Shown here: piece by piece, positions 48,373 through 57,489 of the stretch | Layout of the letters: each line of letters opens with the position of its first letter | Numbering within the stretch: the first letter of the stretch is position 1 | Position numbers and translations under genes: made by a program | NCBI RefSeq assembly: GCF_023684405.1 | Contig: NZ_JAGSOI010000004.1 | Coordinates: 24,938 to 88,937, forward strand | DNA from: Methanococcoides seepicolus | GTDB lineage: Archaea > Halobacteriota > Methanosarcinia > Methanosarcinales > Methanosarcinaceae | Reading direction: 5' to 3' | Length of the DNA: 64,000 nt | Notes under the pieces: model-generated | Database searches by the model: none | What the model saw: the letters and a program-made list of their open reading frames with translations, nothing else | What the model was told of the DNA's origin: nothing

Positions 48373-49485
48373 TCACTCAAGGCACTTAAGAATGTCTTCC
48401 GGCTGATATCTTGGTTTTATTATACGAGTCCTGCCACGCATACCCTTACCGGAAAAATCAGCATCCACATACCTTGCTTCACTAAGCTTGTTGACCATAT
48501 CATAAAAACGTGTGTACCCAAGATCGGTCTTTTCGTGGAAAAGTTTGTAAAGGTCACCGGTCTGCACATCCCTGTTCTCTGCTATCAGGCAGAGCAATGT
48601 CCTCTCATCCGGTGCGAGGGACTGGACACTTCTGCGAAGATGCAGCAATCTGGAGGTATCATAGGCCTTTTCCACATCTTCGACCAGGATGGTCTTGCTT
48701 GCACGCCTCTCGGCATTCAGGCCAGCACGCTTCAAAAGATCGATTCCCACACGCAGATCCCCTGTAAGATCGACATATTCAACTATCGCATCCCTCACAT
48801 CATCCAGCATCACATTAGGATAGAATGCAAGATCGATCCTGCCCCCGATAATATCCTGAAGTTCACTGTAATTGTACCGGGGGAAAGCTATCTCTTCAGG
48901 AAGAAAAACGGAATTGACCTTAGGGTCGAACTGATAGAGCTTTCCCGTATCACTCACAATTGCAATGACACCTACTTTTGCTCCCGGATATTGTTCATGT
49001 GCCCTGAGAAGGGAATACATTACCTCATCCGCGTGCCCTTCATGATAGAGATAATTGATATCATCAAGACAAAGCACAAGCGTCTTTTCCTTCTCGATAA
49101 GATAGTTCATCACCTTTTCGAACAGTTTAATGAAAGCAACGCCAGAAGACGGAGGGGACACGTTAAAGAGACCTTGGTATACCCTCGTGATCACAGCAAA
49201 TTTCGTAGAATCCATCTGGCAGTTCACTTTGATGAATACAATATCATCCGAATGCTTTTTCATCTCTTTAAAGACCTTCAGCACAGTTGTGGTCTTTCCA
49301 GTACCAGGAGGACCACTTATCAAACTGTTTATCGGACGCATGCCACGAAGGGCCGGACGCAGACTGTACATCAGAGACTGCGTCTGCGACTCACGGTGTG
49401 AAAAATGGTCGGGAAGGTAATCAAGTTCAAGCACATTCCCATCCTTGAACAAAGTCTCATCCCACATCAGCATATCCTTACCCAT
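48373..49485 (-). CDS. cdc6: Orc1/Cdc6-family replication initiator
   Basis: A 370-aa AAA+ ATPase. Walker A is SGPPGTGKTTTVLKVF (about residue 57), Walker B LVLCLDDINYL; sensor 2 is in DLTGDLRVGIDLLKRAG, and the C-terminal winged helix spans about 285-365. Archaeal Orc1/Cdc6 proteins bind origin repeats and load MCM. It looks like the more divergent paralogue rather than the main origin binder, because an obvious array of origin repeats is not visible upstream. It is followed by modE and xthA. Confidence 0.93.
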   Translation of the reverse strand: MGKDMLMWDETLFKDGNVLELDYLPDHFSHRESQTQSLMYSLRPALRGMRPINSLISGPPGTGKTTTVLKVFKEMKKHSDDIVFIKVNCQMDSTKFAVITRVYQGLFNVSPPSSGVAFIKLFEKVMNYLIEKEKTLVLCLDDINYLYHEGHADEVMYSLLRAHEQYPGAKVGVIAIVSDTGKLYQFDPKVNSVFLPEEIAFPRYNYSELQDIIGGRIDLAFYPNVMLDDVRDAIVEYVDLTGDLRVGIDLLKRAGLNAERRASKTILVEDVEKAYDTSRLLHLRRSVQSLAPDERTLLCLIAENRDVQTGDLYKLFHEKTDLGYTRFYDMVNKLSEARYVDADFSGKGMRGRTRIIKPRYQPEDILKCLE

Positions 49486-49664
49486 GTACAGTATCTCCTA
49501 AAATTAAAGTTCTAATATATTAACTGTGAAAATACATAATAGCCTTTTCCTCTGAGATAAAAACGTTCATTCAAACTCTGAAAATTGACCAAATATCAAT
49601 GTTTTTAAACGTATGTGAATAAATATAAAAAGCTTTTGGGAATTTCTTATATATAAGTTAGAAG

Positions 49665-50006
49665 ATGGGAATACAAGATGTTATGACATGCAGAGGAAGA
49701 CCAAAAAACCCCAGAAGAGTGGAATGTAACCCCGACATACTCTATTTCAAACCAAGAGGAGTAAAACTTATTGAACTGGAAGTAGTTTCTCTTGCATTAG
49801 AAGAGCTGGAAGCCCTGAGGCTGGTAGATCTTGAAGACTTGCAACAACAGGAAGCAGCAACAAAAATGGGGATCTCAAGACGTGCATTCTGGGAAGACCT
49901 GAAAAATGCAAGGAAAAAGATTGCACTGGCATTGACCACAGGTAAAGCTATTGAGATAAAGGGCGGAAACTATGTCAACATCAATGACCAGAAACGGTCA
50001 GAATAA
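49665..50006 (+). CDS. UPF0251 (DUF134) predicted DNA-binding protein
   Basis: A 113-aa protein. The block [16 protein letters not shown], then [40 protein letters not shown], is the sigma-like helix-turn-helix of the UPF0251 family. ATG at 49665 or 49683 could be the start. In many genomes the family sits next to Mrp/NBP35 or nitrogenase-cofactor-like proteins, as here (mrp 39 bp downstream), and may regulate metal-cluster genes. Confidence 0.85.
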   Translation: MGIQDVMTCRGRPKNPRRVECNPDILYFKPRGVKLIELEVVSLALEELEALRLVDLEDLQQQEAATKMGISRRAFWEDLKNARKKIALALTTGKAIEIKGGNYVNINDQKRSE

Positions 50007-50044
50007 CCTATAACAGGAACAACATTATCACAAGGAGAATGAAA

Positions 50045-50881
50045 ATGTCATCCAATATCCAATCATCAGAAAGCCTACTAAATGCCAAGCCTGAAGAACC
50101 AAAGCTCGTTACCAACCTCAGGGGAATTAAAAACAAGATAATGGTCATGAGCGGAAAGGGAGGTGTTGGCAAAAGCACTGTCTCTGCCAACCTTGCTGCG
50201 GCCCTTGCAGACCGCGGATACTCAGTGGGACTCCTTGACAGTGATATTCACGGACCGACCATCCCAAAGATGTTCGGCCTGGAGAATGAAAGACCTCTTG
50301 TAAGTGAAAAGGGTATTGTTCCCGTAAAAGTTAACGATAATCTGAAAATAATGTCAATAGGACTTCTCCTTGACAGCAACGATTCTCCAGTCGTCTGGAG
50401 AGGACCTGCAAAGATGAGTGCTATCAAGCAGTTCCTTGAAGAAGTGGACTGGGGAGTACTCGACTATCTTATCATTGACCTTCCGCCTGGAACAGGAGAC
50501 GAACCATTGAGCATATCACAACTGATCGGCAACCTGACCGGTGCTATCGTTGTCACGACCCCTCAGGCTGTCGCCCTTACAAGTGTCAGAAAATCACTCA
50601 ATTTTGCCAAAATAATAGAAGTACCGGTAATTGGGATGGTCGAGAACATGAGCGGAATCGTCTGCCCACACTGTGATGAGAAGATACATGTGTTCGGCTC
50701 AGGCGGAGTTGCAAAAGCAGCCGAGGACTTTGGCGTGAAAGTACTGGGCACATTACCTATCGAGACAGAAGTTGCATCTACGGGTGACAGCGGGAACGTA
50801 CACATTGATATCAAGCGCGATTCAGAGTGGTACATCGGCTTTAACAAGGTCGTAGACGCTGTGGAAGAATTTGTTAAATGA
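50045..50881 (+). CDS. Mrp/NBP35 (ApbC) Fe-S cluster carrier ATPase
   Basis: A 278-aa P-loop ATPase. The deviant Walker A is MSGKGGVGKSTVSANLA; DSDIHGPTIPKMFG and IDLPPGTGDEP are the family motifs, and CPHC near residue 205 provides the bridging Fe-S cluster ligands of the dimer. It delivers 4Fe-4S clusters to apoproteins. AAGGAG lies 7 bases before the ATG at 50045; the ATG at 50039 is too close to it. Likely cotranscribed with the UPF0251 gene. Confidence 0.95.
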   Translation: MSSNIQSSESLLNAKPEEPKLVTNLRGIKNKIMVMSGKGGVGKSTVSANLAAALADRGYSVGLLDSDIHGPTIPKMFGLENERPLVSEKGIVPVKVNDNLKIMSIGLLLDSNDSPVVWRGPAKMSAIKQFLEEVDWGVLDYLIIDLPPGTGDEPLSISQLIGNLTGAIVVTTPQAVALTSVRKSLNFAKIIEVPVIGMVENMSGIVCPHCDEKIHVFGSGGVAKAAEDFGVKVLGTLPIETEVASTGDSGNVHIDIKRDSEWYIGFNKVVDAVEEFVK

Positions 50882-50890
50882 TATTAAAAG

Positions 50891-50940
50891 GACATGCCAC
50901 TTTGTAAAATAAGTGCATGTCATCAATCCTTTTTTTTCTT
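50891..50940 (+). terminator. mrp terminator
   Basis: Stem GACATGC-ACTT / AAGTGCATGTC with one bulged base, followed by a T-rich tract (T9 then CTT repeats). Confidence 0.7.
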
Positions 50941-51044
50941 TCTTTCTTTCGTCCCCCTCATTCATTTGTTCATTATCCACCCATCATCCCCCATTCTCAC
51001 CTATCGGAATAATTATATAAGTCTTGACCTCCAGACAATTATCC

Positions 51045-52859
51045 ATGGGTGGGAGTAAAGAACGGGGCAGCATAGATCGTCTTGATTTTAAAGACACAAA
51101 TGAACTGATAGACGATGTATTGTACAATATGAACTGGCTGCTGAAAGAAAACGCGAATACACGCTTCAGCCCATCTGTCATTGATATGCATGTTGCATCA
51201 CAGATCAAGAAAAGATATGCCCTTGAGAACCTCTACTCAAAGGAAGTTGCAGAAGCACATACAAAAGGAAATATCCACATACATGACCTGAGCAATCCTT
51301 TCAAACCTTATTGCAATGGAATTGATGCAAGGATCTTCTTACTCGACGGACTGAAATTCCCGGATTCCAGAAGCAATCCTGCAAAGCGATTTGATGCGGC
51401 CATATATCATGCAATGTCCTTCATGCTCCATTCCCAGCATTTTTTTGCAGGAGCGCAGGCCATCGATATGTTCAACTGGTTGCTCGCACCACATCTTCAC
51501 TATTCCGATATTGATGAAGAAGAACTGCTCCAGATAATACAGGGATTCATGTTCCAGATGAACCAGTCAAACCGTATCGGCGCACAGAGTGCTTTCACGA
51601 ATATCGGGCTTCGTATCAATTGCCCAGCCTCACTTGCGAACGAAAAAGCTGTTTACGGAGGAGAGTTCATTGAAAAGACGTACTCCTGTTTTAAGGAAGA
51701 GGCACGTGCGATCTACGGCGCATTCATGGATATTGCAGCAAAGGGTGATGCTGATGGACTGCCATTCACATTCCCACTTATCACAACTGCCATAACAAAG
51801 GACATTGACACCGAAGACCCGCTGTGGAAAAAAACAATGTATGCAACCTCATCCACTGGCGCCCCTTATTTCCTGAACCTGACAACCGATTATCTTGAAG
51901 AGAATACCACACAGGCAATGTGCTGTCGTCTGCTTGCCAGACACTCGGGAGGAGTGTGGACAGCAGGAGGGATGGGAAGCGGTTCCAACAAGATAGTTAC
52001 TGTCAACCTGCCACGAGTTGCACTGGAAGCGGGAAATATGGATAGCTTTTTTAAAAGATTGGATGAGATACTGGAGATAACAAGGAAAGCACTGCTCGAA
52101 GGGCAGGAGATCATCAGGAGATCACTTTATGAATGGAAGATCCTGCCCTGGCTATTGCAGAGAACTGAAAATGACCTGCCATATTTCGATCATGGTTCGC
52201 GACACCTGACCTTCGGAATGGTCGGCCTCAATGAGTGCCTTTTGAACCTTACAGGGCAGGACATGATAGAACGACATGAGCTAGGAATGGAAATAACCCG
52301 CCATATGCTTGCGAAAATAGAAACATATTCAAGACAGGATGGAATTGAATATACTTTCGAACAAACACCTGCTGAAAGCACTGCACATCGACTTGCAATC
52401 CTTGACAGGTCTGCATATGGTGAAAAAGCACATGTCCAGGGCAGCCACGATGCTGCCTATTACACGAACTCTACCCATGTCCCCTACAGTTCAAAAATAT
52501 CTCTTGCTGAAAAGATAAAGATAGAAGCCAATTTCCACCCATATTTTACAGGAGGCACTATCTGCCATATTTGGATGGGGGAAAGTTTCCCAGATCCGGA
52601 AGGGATGAGCGAACTAATAGAAAAGCTCTCAGGAACAGACCTCGCTTACTTTTGTTTCTCACCTGATTTTTCAGTATGTGAAAACAGGCATGTGTCCCGC
52701 GGGATAAATCTCGAGTGTCCTGTTTGTAATGGACCGGCAGTAGATCATGTATCAAGAGTTACCGGTTATTTTGGTCATGTAGAACAATGGAATCCGGGAA
52801 AACAGAAAGAGTACGAAGAAAGGCACAGGTATATTCTTCAGAGTAAAAACACTAAATAA
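51045..52859 (+). CDS. nrdD: anaerobic ribonucleotide reductase-like glycyl radical enzyme (NrdD family)
   Basis: A 604-aa protein of the class III family. It lacks the N-terminal ATP-cone. The active-site Cys regions FKPYCNGIDAR and TTQAMCCRLLARHSGG are present, and the C-terminus has RVTGYFGHVEQWNPGKQKEYEERHRY with the glycyl-radical Gly in the family position. The zinc site is unusual: CPVC is intact but the first pair reads VCENRH, with one Cys. No nrdG activase is in the window. A TATA-like AATTATATAA at 51011-51020 puts transcription start about at the ATG (51045), suggesting a leaderless mRNA; an in-frame TTG at 51024 is less likely. Confidence 0.88.
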   Translation: MGGSKERGSIDRLDFKDTNELIDDVLYNMNWLLKENANTRFSPSVIDMHVASQIKKRYALENLYSKEVAEAHTKGNIHIHDLSNPFKPYCNGIDARIFLLDGLKFPDSRSNPAKRFDAAIYHAMSFMLHSQHFFAGAQAIDMFNWLLAPHLHYSDIDEEELLQIIQGFMFQMNQSNRIGAQSAFTNIGLRINCPASLANEKAVYGGEFIEKTYSCFKEEARAIYGAFMDIAAKGDADGLPFTFPLITTAITKDIDTEDPLWKKTMYATSSTGAPYFLNLTTDYLEENTTQAMCCRLLARHSGGVWTAGGMGSGSNKIVTVNLPRVALEAGNMDSFFKRLDEILEITRKALLEGQEIIRRSLYEWKILPWLLQRTENDLPYFDHGSRHLTFGMVGLNECLLNLTGQDMIERHELGMEITRHMLAKIETYSRQDGIEYTFEQTPAESTAHRLAILDRSAYGEKAHVQGSHDAAYYTNSTHVPYSSKISLAEKIKIEANFHPYFTGGTICHIWMGESFPDPEGMSELIEKLSGTDLAYFCFSPDFSVCENRHVSRGINLECPVCNGPAVDHVSRVTGYFGHVEQWNPGKQKEYEERHRYILQSKNTK

Positions 52860-52881
52860 CGATGCATACATCTTTCAGCAC

Positions 52882-53586
52882 ATGGAAGAGATGATACAAA
52901 ATGCATTTGGGTGGATAAGAGAACAGGAGATCACCACTGCAAAAGAATTATCACGCCTCATCACTGCATTCGAATTATGGGGTGTGGAAAATGACTTTCC
53001 TACAAAGCTCATCCAGCTTAAAAGTGAGAACAACTGGGACAATTCAATAAGAGAGACTGCGAGAGCTTGTTCCAGCCTTGTACCTTCCAACTTAAACCTT
53101 GAAAAGTGTGGGAAATGGTTGCTTTCCAAAAAGGAAAACAACGGTTCATGGGAAAACGATGTTTACGACACAACCTATGCATTAATAGCCCTTGCCGAGA
53201 TGGGCATCCCTGAAACGAAGGGGTGTAAATGGCTTGTTGAGAACTATGGTGAAAAATGGGAACATGTGGGCACTACCTCCCTTATCGTCACCACTCTTGT
53301 AAAGCAGGAAGATCTGACAAAAGAGAAGCCTTTCGCTGACTTTATAGAAGAACGTGCCAAATGGATCTTGTCGGAAAGGGATAAAGACGGTGGTTGGAAA
53401 TTCATCTCGACCAGCAATCTGGTAATACAGGCATTGGCTATTGTCGGTTTGAAAGAAGAACTTGACACATCGCTCAAATGGCTAATGTCCAGACAGAACA
53501 GCAATGGTTCATGGGGAAAGAATGAAGGAGATATTACTGCAACCGCACTTTCACTTATCACTTTGGGATATGCACATAGACAGTAG
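52882..53586 (+). CDS. prenyltransferase/squalene-cyclase-type alpha-toroid repeat protein
   Basis: A 234-aa protein made of repeated helix pairs with QW-like motifs: KKENNGSWENDVYDTTYALIAL, SERDKDGGWKF and SRQNSNGSWGKNEGDITATALSLITLG. This is the alpha6-alpha6 repeat of terpene cyclases and protein prenyltransferases, but the DXDD-type catalytic motif is absent and it is only a third of a cyclase in length. It is likely a binding scaffold. It begins 22 bases after nrdD and its last 29 bases overlap the 3' end of the convergent histidine kinase. Confidence 0.78.
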   Translation: MEEMIQNAFGWIREQEITTAKELSRLITAFELWGVENDFPTKLIQLKSENNWDNSIRETARACSSLVPSNLNLEKCGKWLLSKKENNGSWENDVYDTTYALIALAEMGIPETKGCKWLVENYGEKWEHVGTTSLIVTTLVKQEDLTKEKPFADFIEERAKWILSERDKDGGWKFISTSNLVIQALAIVGLKEELDTSLKWLMSRQNSNGSWGKNEGDITATALSLITLGYAHRQ

Positions 53587-56101
53587 TCCCAACCGATTCC
53601 TTGCTTTCCACATGCACATCCCCACCATGCATATCAGCGAACTGCTTGACAAGTGAAAGACCAAGACCAGCTCCACCATACTGGCGTGAAGGAGAAGCAT
53701 CTGCCTGATAGAATTGATCGAACAGATGACCCATCTTGTCCTCCGGAATACCAACCCCATTATCCCGAACACATAGTTCCAGCATATCATCGATTATCTG
53801 TGTGTGGACCTTCACATAACCATTTTTGGTTGAAAATTTCAATGAGTTATTCAGGAGGTTGTACAGTATCTGCTTGAACTTTGTCCTGTCAGCAGTGATC
53901 ATGTCAACTCCATTATTGTGAACCGTGACAGAAACCTGTTTGCTCTTAGCAAAGTCCGACATCGACAACACAACTTCATTGATAGTGGGCGGGACAGAGA
54001 ACTTCTCATAGGTAAGCCCAAGTTTACCAGCCTCTATTTTGGAGATATCAAGGATGTCCTGGATCAGATTGAGCAGATGAGTTCCACTGGAAGAAATATT
54101 CTTCAAATACTTGGTCTGTTTATCGTTCAACTGACCAAAGGTTTCAGTTAAAAGTACATCCGAAAAACCGATGACAGAATTAAGAGGAGTTCTGAGTTCA
54201 TGGCTCATGTTAGCAAGAAATTCACTTTTAGTCCGGTTTGCATTTTCGGCCACTTCCATTGCCTGATGCATGATGATCTCTGATCTTTTACGTTCAGTTA
54301 TGTCGATCACAGTATTCGAGATATATACCGGTTCGTTGTTATCATCCGTGATCACAAAACAATTCATGAGCGCCGGGAATTCACTGCCATCTTTTCGGAC
54401 CCTGAGAACTTCATTCATATCATGACCTTTTAAAGCTTTTTGGAACTCAGCTTCACAGACCGCATCATCACTCCGAAGTAAAGAAATATGGGAGCCCACA
54501 AGCTCATCAACATCAAAGCCATGCATCTGTGCAAAACTTTCATTCACATAGAGGACCTTACCGCTGACATCTTTAATGGAAACACCATATCCAGCTCCAT
54601 CAACGATGGTCTTGAAAAGCCGAACTTTCTGGTCCATCTCTTTCTGATCACTTATATCAAAGATGATACCATCAAAGAACATCAACTTCCCATTCTCAAA
54701 GATACCCCTACCTCTTTCGAACACATGGTGAACATTGCCCTTAGAATCAAGAACACGATACAGGATCGTAAAATAAGGACGGTCTTCTGTAAGGGATCTA
54801 TCTATGGCATTAGCCACCATTTCAACGTCATCTGGATGGATGAGACTGGCATAAGTGCGGACGGAACTCCCAATGAGGTCCGATGCTGGATAACCACTTA
54901 TCGAAGTTATTTCTTTACTAATATACTCCATGGTATAATCCGCATCATATTTGCAACGATATGTTGCACCCGGAATGTTCGCAACCAATGTCTCAAAACG
55001 ATTTTCTTTTTCCTGAAGCTCTTTTTCTGCATTTTTTTGCTCAGTGATATCGCGGACAATTCCCTGCATGATATTTTTATCTTCATCGATAACTGAAACG
55101 CTTACCTCAACATCAATAATGCTACCATCAGCTTTCTTGAAACGAGATTCAAATCTGGACGAACCGTTTTTAATAACATCATCCAGATGTTCTTTTGCCT
55201 CGTATTCAAGACCATCAGGAAGTAGAACCCGAAGATCTTTGGTTTTGAAAACATCCTTTGAATAACCAATGAGTTCACATGCTTTGTTGTTCACATCGAG
55301 AATAGTACCATCAAAAGTGTGAATGAAGATCGCATCGTTCGAGTTCTCGAACAAGGACTTGAAACGATTTTTCCTATCAAGCAAAGCATTCCTTGCTTCA
55401 ACATATGCACTTATGTCCCTTGTCCTACCCTGAATACAGATAGGAAGCTGGTTTTCATTGAGAACTATCTTGCCGGTAATATCAATTGGAAGCAAAGTAC
55501 CATCTTTGCGGATAAGATCCGTTTCAAAGGCAACACCTTCGCCTTTTTTACACTTATCACTATTGACAAGGCTAATGACCATGTCAAATGCTTCCGGCGT
55601 AAAGAACATCGAAAGGTTAGAACCGATCACTTCATCTACTGAGTATCCTGTAACATCGAGCACTGAACGATTGACATAAGTAAAACACAAAGACATGTCC
55701 AGTTGCCATATGACATCGATCGTATTGTCAGCGAGGAGACGATACTTTTTTTCGCTTTCAAAAAGCTTATTATGAGTTGCCAGTTGCTCAGTTACATCCT
55801 TTATGATCACTATAAGACGGTCTTTGCTTTCAGGAACGAATGTAGCTTCAAGATCGTGCAATTCTCCCCCTAACTGAAGTTGATATTGCATATCGCCTGT
55901 GATCATAACGTCTTTGAGGCAGCTTTTTGCTTTCTCGGAAACGTCTGAAGGTAAAATATCACTTATGTTCTTGCCCATGAAATGTTCAGGCTCTACGAGT
56001 AATTGCACGCCTTCAGAAGAGTTGTAGCTTAATATGGCTCCATCTGCACTTACATGAAATAATATAAGATTTCTTGTCACCAATGATCCATCCAATATCA
56101 A
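53558..56101 (-). CDS. soluble hybrid of five PAS domains and a histidine kinase
   Basis: An 847-aa cytosolic kinase with no membrane segments. Five PAS-type units lie at about 15-95, 115-235, 240-360, 365-485 and 490-605, with PAC-like ends (DITEQKNAEKELQEKENRF). HisKA follows with His634 in MSHELRTPLN. The catalytic domain has an N box (LYNLLNNSLKFS), G1 (DNGVGIPED) and G2 (GGAGLGLSLVKQF). It ends at the VYVHIPK C-terminus. No receiver domain or regulator is adjacent. Methanosarcinaceae carry many such kinases; the signal is unknown. Confidence 0.93.
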   Translation of the reverse strand: MILDGSLVTRNLILFHVSADGAILSYNSSEGVQLLVEPEHFMGKNISDILPSDVSEKAKSCLKDVMITGDMQYQLQLGGELHDLEATFVPESKDRLIVIIKDVTEQLATHNKLFESEKKYRLLADNTIDVIWQLDMSLCFTYVNRSVLDVTGYSVDEVIGSNLSMFFTPEAFDMVISLVNSDKCKKGEGVAFETDLIRKDGTLLPIDITGKIVLNENQLPICIQGRTRDISAYVEARNALLDRKNRFKSLFENSNDAIFIHTFDGTILDVNNKACELIGYSKDVFKTKDLRVLLPDGLEYEAKEHLDDVIKNGSSRFESRFKKADGSIIDVEVSVSVIDEDKNIMQGIVRDITEQKNAEKELQEKENRFETLVANIPGATYRCKYDADYTMEYISKEITSISGYPASDLIGSSVRTYASLIHPDDVEMVANAIDRSLTEDRPYFTILYRVLDSKGNVHHVFERGRGIFENGKLMFFDGIIFDISDQKEMDQKVRLFKTIVDGAGYGVSIKDVSGKVLYVNESFAQMHGFDVDELVGSHISLLRSDDAVCEAEFQKALKGHDMNEVLRVRKDGSEFPALMNCFVITDDNNEPVYISNTVIDITERKRSEIIMHQAMEVAENANRTKSEFLANMSHELRTPLNSVIGFSDVLLTETFGQLNDKQTKYLKNISSSGTHLLNLIQDILDISKIEAGKLGLTYEKFSVPPTINEVVLSMSDFAKSKQVSVTVHNNGVDMITADRTKFKQILYNLLNNSLKFSTKNGYVKVHTQIIDDMLELCVRDNGVGIPEDKMGHLFDQFYQADASPSRQYGGAGLGLSLVKQFADMHGGDVHVESKESVGTTVYVHIPK

Positions 56102-56345
56102 TTACTGTTAGAGAACATAGTTAACCACATATAATATCAAAATTTAAACCTACATTAGTAGTAGATCAAAATTTAGATGTACCATATGTAATATTATTCA
56201 CATAATATATTAGGACATGGGATAACCATTTAAAATACCTCAAGAGACCTAAAAATAGATTTTAAAGTCTATAGTAATGTATCTAGTGTTTTAACTAATA
56301 GCACTATTCAAATCACTCAACCAAATGACAATATGAGGTGAACAA

Positions 56346-56921
56346 ATGCTAAGTGAACTTGTTCTCAGGACCAGATCTTATAGAAGATTTAAACAGACTG
56401 AGGTTCCATCAAAAGAAATGTTAACAGAACTTGTCAATATTGCAAGAGTCTCAGCTTCAGCTACCAACAGCCAGCCACTGAAATATATAATTTCATCCGA
56501 TCTGAGAACAAACGCAATGATATTCGAACAGCTTGGATGGGCAGGTTATCTTCACGAATGGAAAGGACCTGCGGAAGGAGAAAGACCAGCCGCTTACATC
56601 ATTATACTCGATGATACGAGGATAAGACCCGATGCAAGATATGACGCAGGAATTGCTTTACAGAACATTCGCCTTGCGGCCATGGAAAAAGGTATTGGAA
56701 GCTGTGTCATTGGTTCTGTTAACAGGGAAGTGCTGAGAGAAGAACTTGATGTGCCTCCCGAACTCGAGATAATGCTTGTACTGGCAATGGGCATCCCGGC
56801 AGAAGAGATCGTTCTCGAGGAAACCGGAGAGGAACATGATATTAGATACTGGCGTGATGAGAACGGATGCCACCATGTTCCAAAGAGAGAACTGGAGGAA
56901 GTTCTGTTTAAAGTATACTGA
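56346..56921 (+). CDS. nitroreductase-family FMN flavoprotein
   Basis: A 191-aa protein: RTRSYRRFKQTEVPSKE at the N-terminus, ASATNSQPLKYI (FMN phosphate contact), and DAGIALQNIRLAAMEKGIGSCVIGSV. Family members reduce nitro groups, quinones or flavins with NAD(P)H or deazaflavin F420-type donors; the substrate is open. AGGTGAAC precedes the ATG. Monocistronic. Confidence 0.88.
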   Translation: MLSELVLRTRSYRRFKQTEVPSKEMLTELVNIARVSASATNSQPLKYIISSDLRTNAMIFEQLGWAGYLHEWKGPAEGERPAAYIIILDDTRIRPDARYDAGIALQNIRLAAMEKGIGSCVIGSVNREVLREELDVPPELEIMLVLAMGIPAEEIVLEETGEEHDIRYWRDENGCHHVPKRELEEVLFKVY

Positions 56922-57040
56922 AATAAATGCTGATAGAAAACAATAGAATATATAAAGAAAAAGACAGTAAGTAAAGCACTGATAGAACATATCCCATGAG
57001 ATAGAGCTATCACACTTTCAAGATCACGGATGTGGAATAG

Positions 57041-57475
57041 ATGGATGAGAAATTTATCAGATACCATGCAGATACAAATACTTACATTATCCGTAGGAAA
57101 GCCTTCTTTGAAAATAGCATCAAGATAGATGGCAACATGATCGTAGGGTCTGGTGCGAACTTCTGGAAAGATCTGGAAGTAAGTGGATCCCTACAGCTTG
57201 GAAAAGAATCATTTGTTAAAGGTAATATCAAAGCAAATGATGCCCTCATAAGCGCACGTTGCAAGATAAGTGGGAACATTGAGATTGTAAATAATCTTAC
57301 AATGCTTGACAACGTAAAGGTTGGAGGATCGGCAATATGTGGAAATGAAATGTCCATCAGACCAGATTGTCAGGTAAAGTTCGTTAAAGCTGCTACTGCT
57401 TTAGAGCTTATAGGAAAGGTCGATATAAAAGAGATAGAATCCGGAACAAAGCTTATTGTTCGTTCCGAGATGTGA
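57041..57475 (+). CDS. bactofilin-like (polymer-forming) beta-helix protein
   Basis: A 144-aa protein with regular hydrophobic spacing of a right-handed beta-helix: SIKIDGNMIVGSGANFWKDL, GSLQLGKESFVKGNIKAND, GNIEIVNNLTMLDNVKVGG. This fits the bactofilin/polymer-forming fold, although acyltransferase-like hexapeptide proteins look similar. Bactofilins form filaments near membranes in bacteria; in archaea their role is little known. It ends 14 bp from the convergent ABC ATPase gene. Confidence 0.7.
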   Translation: MDEKFIRYHADTNTYIIRRKAFFENSIKIDGNMIVGSGANFWKDLEVSGSLQLGKESFVKGNIKANDALISARCKISGNIEIVNNLTMLDNVKVGGSAICGNEMSIRPDCQVKFVKAATALELIGKVDIKEIESGTKLIVRSEM

Positions 57476-57489
57476 TACACTTTTTAAAG

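Noticed and set aside
48229..49401. A 390-codon open frame on the + strand
   Set aside because: It is antisense to cdc6 and the ModE-like gene, which have clear family motifs; its translation has no recognisable domain.
49486..49664. Replication origin upstream of cdc6
   Set aside because: The gap is AT-rich but I could not see repeated origin-recognition-box sequences.
54488..55096. A 202-codon open frame on the + strand opposite the PAS kinase
   Set aside because: Lies fully inside the kinase gene, no ribosome binding site and no motif.
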